This document shows, one piece after another, positions 39,778 through 49,045 of a stretch of DNA of 64,000 bases. The stretch comes from Acidobacteriota bacterium. GTDB lineage: Bacteria; Acidobacteriota; Vicinamibacteria; Vicinamibacterales; SCN-69-37. The notes beneath the pieces are model-generated. The model saw nothing but the letters and a program-made list of their open reading frames with translations. It was not told the DNA's origin and ran no database searches. Made by a program: the position numbers and the translations under genes. The first letter of the stretch is position 1. Each line of letters starts with the position of its first letter. The DNA is taken from positions 186,001 through 250,000 of the forward strand of contig JADYYY010000005.1 in assembly GCA_020853395.1 (NCBI GenBank), read 5' to 3'.

Positions 39778-40628
39778 CGGGCGGGCCGATCGGCAGCCGG
39801 GTGCACTACGTGATCGCCATCTGCTGGCTCGTCGCGACGGTGTCGCTGGCCTCGTGGTGGCTGGCCCTCGGGCTCTCGCTATCGCCGACGACCGCGATGC
39901 ACCGCATGTTCCTCTGGGAGGGCGGCGCGTTCATCGCCCTGCTCGTCGCCGGCGGCACGACGATCGTGCTGGCGATCCGGCGTGAGCACCTCCGCCGCCA
40001 GTCGCTCGAGACGTTCTTCATGTCGTTCACCCACGACTTGAAGACCTCGCTCGCGCGGGTCCAGCTCGAGGCCGACGGTCTCCGTGAGGACTGGCCCGAG
40101 GCGCTGCCGAGCGAGGCGCTCGATCGGCTGCTGCACGACATCGTGCGGCTCCAGATTCAGCTCGAGAACTCGCTGTTCGTGGCGCAGCCGGACGGCCGGC
40201 TGCTCAGCGAGCGCATCGACGTGCGCACGGCGGTGGCGCGGCTCGCGCTCGACTGGCCCGATCTCTCGATCGCCGTCGAGGGCGACGCGCTCGTCCTCGT
40301 GGACGCGCGCGCGTTCGACGCCGTGCTGCGCAACCTCCTGCAGAACGCCGCCGTGCACGGCGGCGCGCGGCACGTCCGCATCCGCGTCGAGCCGCAGGAT
40401 CGCGGCAGCGTGCGGCTGACGGTCGAGGACGACGGCCGCGGCGTGCCGGCGGAAGTGCTCGCCGGCCTCGGCCAGCCGTTCGCGCGCGTCGGCCGCACGG
40501 GCGGCACGGGCATCGGGCTGTTCGTCTGCGGCAGGCTCGTGGCGCGCATGCACGGCGCCCTGCAGTTCCTCTCGCCGTCGGCCGGCCAAGGGCTGACGGT
40601 GCGCATGGAGCTGCCAGGGGCGTCCTGA
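39774..40628 (+). CDS. Sensor histidine kinase inside the heme operon
   Basis: A 284-aa membrane histidine kinase. Two transmembrane helices (~12-34 and ~48-68) are separated by only ~13 residues, so it has no extracytoplasmic sensor domain and probably senses within or near the membrane. The phosphoacceptor is H87 in SFTHDLKTSLARVQ. The ATPase shows the N box LRNLLQNAAVHG, G1 DDGRGVP and G2 GGTGIGLFVCGRL. The gene is translationally coupled to hemL (ATGA) and to the response regulator (TGATG), so it is co-expressed with the heme enzymes. The signal is unknown; heme, porphyrin or redox state are plausible. Confidence 0.92.
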   Translation: MTGGPIGSRVHYVIAICWLVATVSLASWWLALGLSLSPTTAMHRMFLWEGGAFIALLVAGGTTIVLAIRREHLRRQSLETFFMSFTHDLKTSLARVQLEADGLREDWPEALPSEALDRLLHDIVRLQIQLENSLFVAQPDGRLLSERIDVRTAVARLALDWPDLSIAVEGDALVLVDARAFDAVLRNLLQNAAVHGGARHVRIRVEPQDRGSVRLTVEDDGRGVPAEVLAGLGQPFARVGRTGGTGIGLFVCGRLVARMHGALQFLSPSAGQGLTVRMELPGAS

Positions 40629-41305
40629 TGCCGCGCGTGTTGCTCGTCGAAGACGACGAGTCGCTCGGCCGCACGCTGACCGAGCGGCTCCAGAAGGAAC
40701 GGCTGGACGTCGTGTGGGCCACGACCGTGGCGAGCGCGACGACCGCGCTCAAGGAAGGCGGGTGGGACTTGGCGATTCTCGACGTCCGGCTGCCCGATGG
40801 ATCCGGCTTCGGGCTGGCGCGCCAGATCAAGCGGACGTCGCTCACGCCCGTCATGTTCATGACGGCGCTCAACTCCGCGGAGAACCGGCTCGAGGGCTTC
40901 GAGACCGGCGCCGACGAGTACCTGCCGAAGCCGTTTCACCTGAAGGAGTTCATCCTCCGGGTTCGGCACGTGCTCGCGACGCAGCACGTCCCGGACGTCG
41001 TGCGCACGCACGGCCGCGAGATCGATCTGCGTGCGCTCACGGTGACGACGCCGGGCGGCGAGCGCGCGTTCCTGCAGGTGCGCGACGGCCAGGTGCTGAA
41101 GCTGCTGATCGCCGCGGCGCCGGCCGCCGTCGATCGATCCGCGATTCTCGACCGCGTGTGGGGACGCGATCAGTTCCCGACGCCGCGGGCGGTGGACAAC
41201 ACCATCGTCCGCCTGCGGCAGGCGCTGCAGGACGATGGCGGGCACTTCATTCGGTCGGTCCGCGGCGTGGGCTATCAATGGACGCCCGATCCGGAGGCGA
41301 CATGA
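40628..41305 (+). CDS. OmpR-family response regulator inside the heme operon
   Basis: A 225-aa DNA-binding response regulator. The receiver domain has the acidic pocket VEDDES, phosphoacceptor D52 in ILDVRLPDG, T79 in FMTAL and K101 in YLPKPF. The C-terminal winged helix (~130-222) ends SVRGVGYQW, the OmpR/PhoB hallmark, with recognition-helix region AVDNTIVRLRQAL. Its start overlaps the kinase stop and its stop overlaps the hemE start (ATGA). Likely targets include the hemH/hemA divergent promoter (CGGACAA repeats); this is inference. Confidence 0.94.
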   Translation: MPRVLLVEDDESLGRTLTERLQKERLDVVWATTVASATTALKEGGWDLAILDVRLPDGSGFGLARQIKRTSLTPVMFMTALNSAENRLEGFETGADEYLPKPFHLKEFILRVRHVLATQHVPDVVRTHGREIDLRALTVTTPGGERAFLQVRDGQVLKLLIAAAPAAVDRSAILDRVWGRDQFPTPRAVDNTIVRLRQALQDDGGHFIRSVRGVGYQWTPDPEAT

Positions 41306-42330
41306 GCCATCCGTTCCTCGCCGCGCTGGAAGGCCGCGTGCAGGCCGTGCCGCCCATCTGGTGCATGCGGCAGGCCGGCCGCTACCAGCGCGCGTATCAG
41401 CAGTTCCGGCAGCAGCACTCCTTCGAGACGCTGTGCCGGGAGCCCGAGCTCGCGGCGCAGGTCGCGATGGCCTCGATCGACGACTTCGACTTCGACGCGG
41501 CCATTCTCTTCAGCGACCTGCTGTTCCCGCTCGACGCGCTCGGCCTCCCGGTGCGCTACGACGACGGCCGGCCGGTCGTCACCCGCCGGCTGACGGCCGA
41601 CACGATCGGCGAGCTGCGCGACGTGGACGCGGCCGCCGCCGCGCTCGCGTTCCAGAGCGAGGCCGTGGCGGCGCTGCGGCGCCGGCTGCCGGGCGAGAAG
41701 GGGCTCATCGGGTTCGTCGGTGCGCCGTGGACGCTCTTCGTGTACGCGGTCGAGGGCACGCACGCCGGATCGCTCGTCATCGCGAAATCGTCGCGGGCGC
41801 TCTACCGGCGCTTCGCGCCGATCGTGGTGGAGCTGCTGGAGCGCGCGATCGGCGCCCAGCTCGCGGCGGGCGCCGACCTCGTGATGGTGTTCGACACGGC
41901 GGCCGGCGAGCTGTCGCCGCCGGCCTTCCGCCACCTGCTGCTTCCCGATCTGCGCCGGCTCGCGGATCGCTTTCCGGGCCGGCTCGGCTACTACGCGCGC
42001 GGCCTGCATCCAGCACACCTTGAGCACAGCATGGCGCGGCCGAGCACCGCGTGGGCAGGGCTCGGGGTCGACTGGCGTTGGAACGTGCCGGACGTGCTCG
42101 CCTCGGACGCCGACCGCGGCTTCATCCAGGGCAACTTCGATCCGGCCCTGTTGCAGCTCACCGGCAGCGACCTCCGGCAGGCGATCGACGAGTTCCTCGA
42201 GCCGTTCGCCCAGCTCGAGCCGGAGGCGCGCGCCGGGTGGATCTGCGGGCTCGGCCATGGCGTGCTGCCGGGCACGCCCGAAGAAAGCGTCAAGACCTTC
42301 GTTCAGACGGTCCGGAGGCGCCTGTCATGA
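41302..42330 (+). CDS. hemE: Uroporphyrinogen decarboxylase
   Basis: Decarboxylates uroporphyrinogen III to coproporphyrinogen III; 342 aa. The family signatures are PIWCMRQAGRYQRAYQQFR near the N-terminus and GLIGFVGAPWTLFVYAVEG in the middle. Catalytic aspartate region: AAILFSDLLFPLDALG. The C-terminal GNFDPALL and GLGHGVLPGTPEESVKTFV segments are conserved. The ATG at 41302 overlaps the response regulator stop, and the end overlaps hemN by ATGA. Confidence 0.97.
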   Translation: MSHPFLAALEGRVQAVPPIWCMRQAGRYQRAYQQFRQQHSFETLCREPELAAQVAMASIDDFDFDAAILFSDLLFPLDALGLPVRYDDGRPVVTRRLTADTIGELRDVDAAAAALAFQSEAVAALRRRLPGEKGLIGFVGAPWTLFVYAVEGTHAGSLVIAKSSRALYRRFAPIVVELLERAIGAQLAAGADLVMVFDTAAGELSPPAFRHLLLPDLRRLADRFPGRLGYYARGLHPAHLEHSMARPSTAWAGLGVDWRWNVPDVLASDADRGFIQGNFDPALLQLTGSDLRQAIDEFLEPFAQLEPEARAGWICGLGHGVLPGTPEESVKTFVQTVRRRLS

Positions 42331-43679
42331 ACCGCACGGATCTGTTCGCCAAGTACGACCTGCCGGTCCCCCGGTACACGAGCTATCCGACCGTGCCGCA
42401 ATGGCACGCCACGCCGACACCCGACGAGTGGGTCGACTCGCTCACCCGTGCGGCGTCCGCCGACAACGGATCGATCGCCATCTACGTCCACCTGCCGTTC
42501 TGCGAATCGCTCTGCAGCTACTGCGGCTGCAACACGGTCATCACGCGCGACCACGGGCGCGAGGGGCCGTACGTCGATCTGGTGCTGGCCGAGCTCGACC
42601 TGTATCTGTCGCGCGTGCCGTCCCTCGCGCAGACGCCGATGCGCGAGATCCATCTCGGCGGCGGCACGCCGACCTTTCTCTCGTCCGGCTCGCTCGTGCG
42701 GCTAATCGACGGCCTCATCGGACGGCTCTCGGCCGGCGCCGAGTTCATCGGCGCGGTCGAGGTGGACCCGCGAGTCACGACCATCGAGCAGCTCGAGACC
42801 ATGCGCGCGCGCGGGTTCCGCCGGATCTCGCTCGGCGTGCAGGACATCGATCCGGAAGTGCAGCACCTCGTGAACCGGCATCAGCCGGTCGAGCTGACGG
42901 CCACGCTCTGCGCGGCCGCGCGCGATCTCGGCTACGAGTCGCTGAACGTCGATCTGATCTACGGGCTGCCAGGACAGACGCCCGAATCGATGACGCGGCT
43001 CGTGCCCGAGATCGTCCGGCTCGCGCCGGATCGGCTGGCCGTCTACAGCTTCGCGCGCGTGCCCTGGATCAAGCCGGCGCAGCGCCGCTTCCGCGACGAC
43101 CAGATCCCGACCGGCGCGGAGAAGCGGCGGCTCTACGAGATCGTGCGCGACGGGCTGCTCGAGGCGGGCTACCTCGAGATTGGCCTCGATCACTTCGCGC
43201 GCCCGCACGACTCGCTGGCCGTGGCGGCCGCCCGCGGCACGCTGCACCGCAACTTCATGGGCTACACGGACGTCCACACGACGACGATGGTCGCGCTCGG
43301 CGTGAGCGGCATCTCCGAGACGGACGATTGCTATCACCAGAACGAGAAGGTGCTCACGCGGTACGAGGAGCGCGTGCGCGCCGGCGAGATCCCGACACAT
43401 CGCGGCCACCGGCTCTCGCCCGAGGATCGGCGGCGGCGCGCCGGCATCGCCTCGCTCATGAACACGCTCTGCGCCGATCTTTCGCCGGCCGATCTCGAGG
43501 CGAGCGCCGGCCGGCTCGCCGAGCTGGCCGACGACGGCCTGCTCGACGTGCGCGGCCATCGCCTGATCGTGCGGCCGGAGGGGCGGCCGTTCCTGCGCAA
43601 CATCGCCGCCGCGATCTTCGACGAGTACGCGCAGCTCGATCGACAGCGCACCGGGCCGCTGTACTCGACCTCGGCCTGA
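42327..43679 (+). CDS. hemN: Oxygen-independent coproporphyrinogen III dehydrogenase (radical SAM)
   Basis: Converts coproporphyrinogen III to protoporphyrinogen IX anaerobically; 450 aa. The radical-SAM cluster is CESLCSYCGC (C59, C63, C66 with C68), preceded by IAIYVHLPF. Further HemN blocks are EIHLGGGTPTFLS, EVDPRVTT, FRRISLGVQDIDPEVQ, NVDLIYGLPGQTPESM and YSFARVPWIKPAQRR. The conserved N-terminal KYDLPVPRYTSYPTV marks true HemN rather than HemW. Its presence with HemG and HemH shows the protoporphyrin branch. Confidence 0.96.
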   Translation: MNRTDLFAKYDLPVPRYTSYPTVPQWHATPTPDEWVDSLTRAASADNGSIAIYVHLPFCESLCSYCGCNTVITRDHGREGPYVDLVLAELDLYLSRVPSLAQTPMREIHLGGGTPTFLSSGSLVRLIDGLIGRLSAGAEFIGAVEVDPRVTTIEQLETMRARGFRRISLGVQDIDPEVQHLVNRHQPVELTATLCAAARDLGYESLNVDLIYGLPGQTPESMTRLVPEIVRLAPDRLAVYSFARVPWIKPAQRRFRDDQIPTGAEKRRLYEIVRDGLLEAGYLEIGLDHFARPHDSLAVAAARGTLHRNFMGYTDVHTTTMVALGVSGISETDDCYHQNEKVLTRYEERVRAGEIPTHRGHRLSPEDRRRRAGIASLMNTLCADLSPADLEASAGRLAELADDGLLDVRGHRLIVRPEGRPFLRNIAAAIFDEYAQLDRQRTGPLYSTSA

Positions 43680-43680
43680 C

Positions 43681-44886
43681 ATGCGCGCCGCGCGCGTCGT
43701 CGGCGGCGGGCTGAGCGGGCTGGCCGCAGCCTCGCACCTGTCGGATGCCGGATTCGAGGTCGAGGTCGTCGAGGCGTCGGGCCGGCCCGGCGGGCTGATC
43801 GAAACGCTTCGCACGCCCGACGGCCTCGTCGAGTGCGCCGCCAACGCGTTCGTCTGGACCGAGACGACCGCGCGATGGTTCCAGCGGCTCGGCCTGACGC
43901 CGGCGTTCCCCGGGCCGCTCTCCCGCCGGCGCTTCGTGTTCCGAAGCGGCCGGCCGCGGCGATGGCCGCTCGGCATCGCCGAGTCGCTGTCCATGGCCGC
44001 ACGCGGCGTCGCCGCGCTCGGCACGCGGCGCACGCGGCCGCACGAGCGCGAGAGCGTCGCGGCCTGGAGCGCGCGGGTCGTCGGCCGGGGCGCCACCGAG
44101 TGGCTCGTCGGCCCGGCCCTGCAAGGCATCTACGGCGCGCCGGCGGATCGTCTCTGCGCGCGCGTGATCATCGGCCGGGAGCGCCCGCCTCGCTATCAAG
44201 GCCAGCGGCTGGCCGCGCCCGAGGGAGGTATGGGCCAGTTCATCGACGCGCTCGTGAACGATCTCGAGCGGCGAGGCGTCACGATCCGGCTCGGCCATGA
44301 CGTGAACCACCTCGCCGCAGACGTCCCGACGGTGATCGCGACGAGCGCGCCGCCGGCCGCGGCGCTCGTGGCGTCGCACGCGCCGGCGCTGGCGGATGCG
44401 ATTCGGCGCGTGAGCATGACGTCGATCGTGACCACGACGGCGTTCTTCGCGCCGCATCCGGACGACGCGCACGGCTTCGGCGTGCTGTTTCCGCGCTCGA
44501 CGGGCGTCGAGGCGCTGGGCGTGCTGTTCAACGCCGACGTGTTCGCCGGCCGGAGCGCGCTGCGATCGGAAACGTGGATCTATCGGACGACCGGCGCCGC
44601 GGCGACGCTGCCTTCCGGCGAGACGATCATGACGGTGCTGGCTGCCGATCGCGAGCGGCTGACCGGGCGCCGCGACGCCCCAGTCTCGTGGCGGATCGTC
44701 CGCCGGCCCGACGCGCTGCCGATCTACTCGTGCGATGTGCTCGACGTCGCTGCGCGCGTGCCGGACTGCCCGCCGTGGCTCGCGCTGGCGGGCAACTACC
44801 TCGGCAGGATCGGCGTGGCGGCGCTCCTCGAGGGATCGGAGGCGGCCGCCGCGCGGCTGATCGCCGCTAGCGCTTCTCGACCCTGA
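43681..44886 (+). CDS. hemG: Protoporphyrinogen oxidase (HemG/HemY type)
   Basis: FAD-dependent oxidase of protoporphyrinogen IX to protoporphyrin IX, 401 aa (shorter than the usual ~460). The dinucleotide motif is VVGGGLSGLAAASHLSDAGF, followed by EASGRPGGLIETL. VVGRGATEWLVGPALQGIYGAPADRLCAR and the C-terminal LALAGNYLGRIGVAALLEGSEAAA are family signatures. It starts one base after the hemN stop and is the last gene of the operon. Its 3' end overlaps the convergent PPIase gene by 20 bp. Confidence 0.92.
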   Translation: MRAARVVGGGLSGLAAASHLSDAGFEVEVVEASGRPGGLIETLRTPDGLVECAANAFVWTETTARWFQRLGLTPAFPGPLSRRRFVFRSGRPRRWPLGIAESLSMAARGVAALGTRRTRPHERESVAAWSARVVGRGATEWLVGPALQGIYGAPADRLCARVIIGRERPPRYQGQRLAAPEGGMGQFIDALVNDLERRGVTIRLGHDVNHLAADVPTVIATSAPPAAALVASHAPALADAIRRVSMTSIVTTTAFFAPHPDDAHGFGVLFPRSTGVEALGVLFNADVFAGRSALRSETWIYRTTGAAATLPSGETIMTVLAADRERLTGRRDAPVSWRIVRRPDALPIYSCDVLDVAARVPDCPPWLALAGNYLGRIGVAALLEGSEAAAARLIAASASRP

Positions 44887-45970
44887 CCTGCTTCATCACG
44901 ATGTCCTGCCGCGGCGTCTCGCCCTCGACCGACACCGTCGCGATCGTGCGGACGACGTCCATGCCGCTGATCACGCGGGCGAAGGCGGTGAACTTCCCGT
45001 CGAGGCCGCGGCACTGGCCGGTACAGATGAAGAACGACGTGGTCGCGCTGGCCGGATCGTCGCCGTGCGCCATCGAGACGACGCCGGGCACGTGGGTCGT
45101 GTCGTTGAACTCCGGCTTGAGGGGATGCACGAGCCGGCGCTGCGCGCCGGTGAGCGGCGTCGCCCGGAAGTTGAGCGCGCCGGTCTGGATCACGAAGTTC
45201 GGCACGATGCGGTGGACCTTGATGCCGTCGAAGATCTTCGCCTGGGCGAGGCGGAGGAACTGCCGCACCGTCTCGGGCGCGACCTTCGGCAGCATCTCCA
45301 GCTCGATGTGGCCCATGGTGGTCTCGATCACCGCCTTGTAGCCGGCGAGATCGGCCGGCGTGTCGTTGACGAACGGCTCCGGCGGCGTATCGCGAATCGT
45401 GATGTTCGTGATCTCCACGCGCGCCTTCGGCAGGCCGGCCGCGCTGGCCTCGGCCGCCGAGATCGCCTGCACGACCTCCATGCCCTCCACGACGCGGCCG
45501 AACACGTCGTACTTGCCGTCGAAGTCGGGCTGATCCGTCACGCACACGAAGAACTGCGCGCCGCCGCTCGCCGGCATCGACAGATCGCGCACCGTCGAGA
45601 CGGCGCCCGACGTGTGCTTCTGGTCGTTCTCCTCGCGGGCGAGCTGGTGAAACCCGCCCTGTCCGTAGTCGGCGGCCTTCGCCGGGTCCTTCGTGTTGGG
45701 ATCGCCGCCCTGGATGACGGCGTTCTTCAACACGTAGTGGAACAGGGTCTTGGCGTACGCGCCGTCGCGCGCCTGCTTCATGAAGAAGCCGACGTGGTTC
45801 GGCGCCACGTCGGGGAGGAGCTGGATGACGAACTGCCCCAGCGTCGTCTCGACGACGGCCTGCTTCCCTCTCATCTCCTCCGCCGAGTACGGCGACTGGA
45901 CCGGCGGTTGGGCCGAGGCCGCGGGAGCGGCCGCAGCGGACAGCAACAGGACGAGGATCCCGGCGCGCAT
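44867..45970 (-). CDS. Secreted peptidyl-prolyl isomerase with two cyclophilin domains
   Basis: A 367-aa exported protein: signal peptide (GILVLLLSAAAAPAASA) and two cyclophilin-type domains in tandem. Domain 1 is at ~53-205 (VVETTLGQFVIQLLPDVAPNHV, FHYVLKNAVIQGGDPNTKD, GGAQFFVCVTDQPDFDGKYDVFGRVVEGM). Domain 2 is at ~223-367 (AVIETTMGHIELEMLPKVAPETV, SFFICTGQCRGLDGKFTAFARVISGM). Catalytic Arg is not conserved in either FHY or HRI motif context (R retained only in domain 2, VHRIVPNFVIQ), so domain 1 may be degenerate. Starts at ATG 45970, divergent from the rhodanese gene. Confidence 0.9.
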   Translation of the reverse strand: MRAGILVLLLSAAAAPAASAQPPVQSPYSAEEMRGKQAVVETTLGQFVIQLLPDVAPNHVGFFMKQARDGAYAKTLFHYVLKNAVIQGGDPNTKDPAKAADYGQGGFHQLAREENDQKHTSGAVSTVRDLSMPASGGAQFFVCVTDQPDFDGKYDVFGRVVEGMEVVQAISAAEASAAGLPKARVEITNITIRDTPPEPFVNDTPADLAGYKAVIETTMGHIELEMLPKVAPETVRQFLRLAQAKIFDGIKVHRIVPNFVIQTGALNFRATPLTGAQRRLVHPLKPEFNDTTHVPGVVSMAHGDDPASATTSFFICTGQCRGLDGKFTAFARVISGMDVVRTIATVSVEGETPRQDIVMKQVRVEKR

Positions 45971-46010
45971 GCCCGCATTGTAGCGGCAATGATTGCGGCA
46001 TAATGACGAT

Positions 46011-46874
<864 letters not shown>

Positions 46875-46875
46875 G

Positions 46876-47319
46876 ATGCCGGCGCTGCCTCAGACACTCC
46901 AGGCGGTGCTCGAGACCTTCGAGATGTTCAGCGATCCGGCGGATCGCACCGGCCTGCTGCTGAGCTACGCGGATCAGTTCAGGGAGGTGCCGGCCGCGGT
47001 CGCGAGCCGGCCGTTCCCAAAGCACCATCTCGTGCCGCACTGCGAGTCCGAAGCGTACGTGTGGGCGCTGAAGCAGCCGGACGGCACGCTCAAGCTGCAC
47101 TTCGCGGTCGAGAACCCGTCCGGCATCTCGGCCAAAGCGCTCGCGACGATCCTCGACCGATCGCTATCGGGCCTGCCCCCGTCCGAGATCGCCGCCGTCA
47201 CGCCCGACATCGTCGAGAAGATCTTCCGGCAGAACATCTCGATGGGCAAAGGGATGGGCCTGATGTCGATGGTGCAGGCGGTGCGCAGCCTGGCGAAGGC
47301 GGCCGAAGCGGGACGCTAG
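46876..47319 (+). CDS. sufE: SufE family sulfur-acceptor protein
   Basis: A 147-aa SufE/CsdE-like protein accepting persulfide sulfur. The active-site cysteine is C56 in LVPHCESEAYVW; further conserved parts are LHFAVENPSGISAKALATIL and the ending MGLMSMVQAVRSLA. No SufS or SufBCD gene is in the window. Its partner in this locus is the rhodanese two bases upstream, an arrangement that suggests sulfur donation between the two; this is inference from position. Confidence 0.88.
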   Translation: MPALPQTLQAVLETFEMFSDPADRTGLLLSYADQFREVPAAVASRPFPKHHLVPHCESEAYVWALKQPDGTLKLHFAVENPSGISAKALATILDRSLSGLPPSEIAAVTPDIVEKIFRQNISMGKGMGLMSMVQAVRSLAKAAEAGR

Positions 47320-47361
47320 AGAAGACGCTGGGGCGACGGTTTCGGGGGCCGAGGGATAGCG

Positions 47362-49044
47362 ATGCAGGCGAATCAGCGTCAGCCGGTAACCGCGCCGCGG
47401 ATTCCGATGGCGGATCTGCCGGACGTGGACATCGCGTCGGTCCTGGCTGACATCCGCCAGCTTTCGTCGGCCGACTTCGGCGGGCGCGCGCCCGGGTCGG
47501 CCGGAGAGCAGCGCACGGTCGACTACCTCGTGCGCCGCTTCCAGGAGGCCGGCGCCGCGCCTGGCCATCCGGACGGCGGGTGGGTGCAACACGTTCCGCT
47601 CGTCAGCCTTCGCGCCCACACGTTCACCGATCTGGTCGTGGCGTTCGACGACCATCGCGAACGCTTCCAGCCGCACGAGGAGGTCGTCGCCTTCAGCCGC
47701 CGGGTGACCGACGACATCACGGTGAACGACTCGGAGATCGTCTTCGTCGGATACGGCGTGCAGGCGTCCGAGTACGGCTGGGACGACTTCAAGGGCGTGG
47801 ACGTGCGCGGGAAGACGATCGTCGTGCTCGTCAACGATCCGCCCGTGCCGCTCGATCCATCGAAGCCGGATGAGCTGGATCCCGCCATGTTCACGGGCCG
47901 CGCGATGACCTACTACGGCCGGTGGACGTACAAGTGCGAGAAAGCCGCCGAGCTCGGCGCCGCGGCCGTGCTGATCGTGCACGAGACCGGGCCGGCCGGC
48001 TATCCCTTCACGGTCGTGCAGGGCATGGACGGCGAGCGGTTCGACCTCGTCACGCCGGATCGGAACATGCGCCGGGCCGCCATCGAGGGCTGGCTGTCGC
48101 GCGACGCGGCGGTCCGGCTCCTCGCGCGCGCAGGTCTCGACTTCGACGAGCTGAAATCGCGCGCACGCACGCGGGAGTTCGCGCCGGTCGCGCTCGGCGG
48201 GCGCGCGTCGATGTCGTTCCGCCAGACGCTGCGGACCGTCGACTCCCGCAACGTGATCGCGAAGATTCCCGGCGGCGATCCCGCCGTCGCCGACGAGCAC
48301 GTCCTCTACGTCGCGCACTGGGATCATCTCGGAACGTCGGAGACGCCGCGCGGGACGGCCGTCCATCACGGCGCGAGGGACAACGCGAGCGGCGTCGCGA
48401 TGCTGATCGAGTTCGCGCGGCGGTTCGCGCGGATCTCACCGAGGCCGCGGCGCACGATTCTGCTCCTCGTCGTCACGGCCGAGGAGTCGGGCCTGCTCGG
48501 ATCGGGCTACTACGCGACGTTCCCGCTCTATCCGCTCGAGACGACGCTCGCCGCGATCAACGTGGACGAGCTGAACGTGTGGGGCCGCACGCGCGATGTG
48601 ACGGTCATCGGCCTCGGCGCGTCCGACCTCGACGCGTATGCGGCGGAGGCGGCCGCCGAGCAGGGACGCGTGCTCTGCGCCGATCCGGAGCCCGAGAAAG
48701 GCTTCTACTACCGGTCGGATCACTTCAACTTCGCGAAAGCCGGCGTGCCGGCGTTCAATCCCGACTCGGGCGTCGAATTCGCCGGCAAGCCAGCCGACCA
48801 CGGGCAGCGGGTGCGAGCGGAGTGGACCGAGAAGTATTACCACCAGCCGTCGGACCAGGTGCAGGATTGGTGGGATCTCGGCGGCGCCGCCGAAGACGGC
48901 AAGCTGCTGTTCGCGCTCGGCTACCGCGTGGCGAACGCCGAGGCGTATCCGGCGTGGTCGGCCGGCCGCGAGTTCCGCGCCGTCCGCGAGCAACGTCTCG
49001 CCGCGTTCCGCCGGTCGCGCGACGCGGCCGCCTCTCGGGGATGA
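47362..49044 (+). CDS. M28-family metallopeptidase with PA domain
   Basis: A 560-aa di-zinc aminopeptidase-type peptidase. A protease-associated domain (~110-260, IVFVGYGVQASEYGWDDFKGVDVRGKTIVVLV) is inserted before the catalytic part. Zinc/catalytic residues: H319 in VAHWDHLG, D340 in GARDNASGVA, E374-E375 in VTAEESGLLGSGYY, D402 in INVDELNVWG, H454 in YYRSDHFNFAK. No clear signal peptide is seen from ATG 47362. The usual relatives are secreted or periplasmic, so the true start could be different. It is followed one base later by a CPBP protease gene. Confidence 0.9.
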   Translation: MQANQRQPVTAPRIPMADLPDVDIASVLADIRQLSSADFGGRAPGSAGEQRTVDYLVRRFQEAGAAPGHPDGGWVQHVPLVSLRAHTFTDLVVAFDDHRERFQPHEEVVAFSRRVTDDITVNDSEIVFVGYGVQASEYGWDDFKGVDVRGKTIVVLVNDPPVPLDPSKPDELDPAMFTGRAMTYYGRWTYKCEKAAELGAAAVLIVHETGPAGYPFTVVQGMDGERFDLVTPDRNMRRAAIEGWLSRDAAVRLLARAGLDFDELKSRARTREFAPVALGGRASMSFRQTLRTVDSRNVIAKIPGGDPAVADEHVLYVAHWDHLGTSETPRGTAVHHGARDNASGVAMLIEFARRFARISPRPRRTILLLVVTAEESGLLGSGYYATFPLYPLETTLAAINVDELNVWGRTRDVTVIGLGASDLDAYAAEAAAEQGRVLCADPEPEKGFYYRSDHFNFAKAGVPAFNPDSGVEFAGKPADHGQRVRAEWTEKYYHQPSDQVQDWWDLGGAAEDGKLLFALGYRVANAEAYPAWSAGREFRAVREQRLAAFRRSRDAAASRG

Positions 49045-49045
49045 C

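Noticed and set aside
43681-44886. Coproporphyrin-dependent heme branch (HemQ/CgoX)
   Set aside because: hemN, hemG and hemH are all present and no HemQ gene is seen, which fits the protoporphyrin branch.
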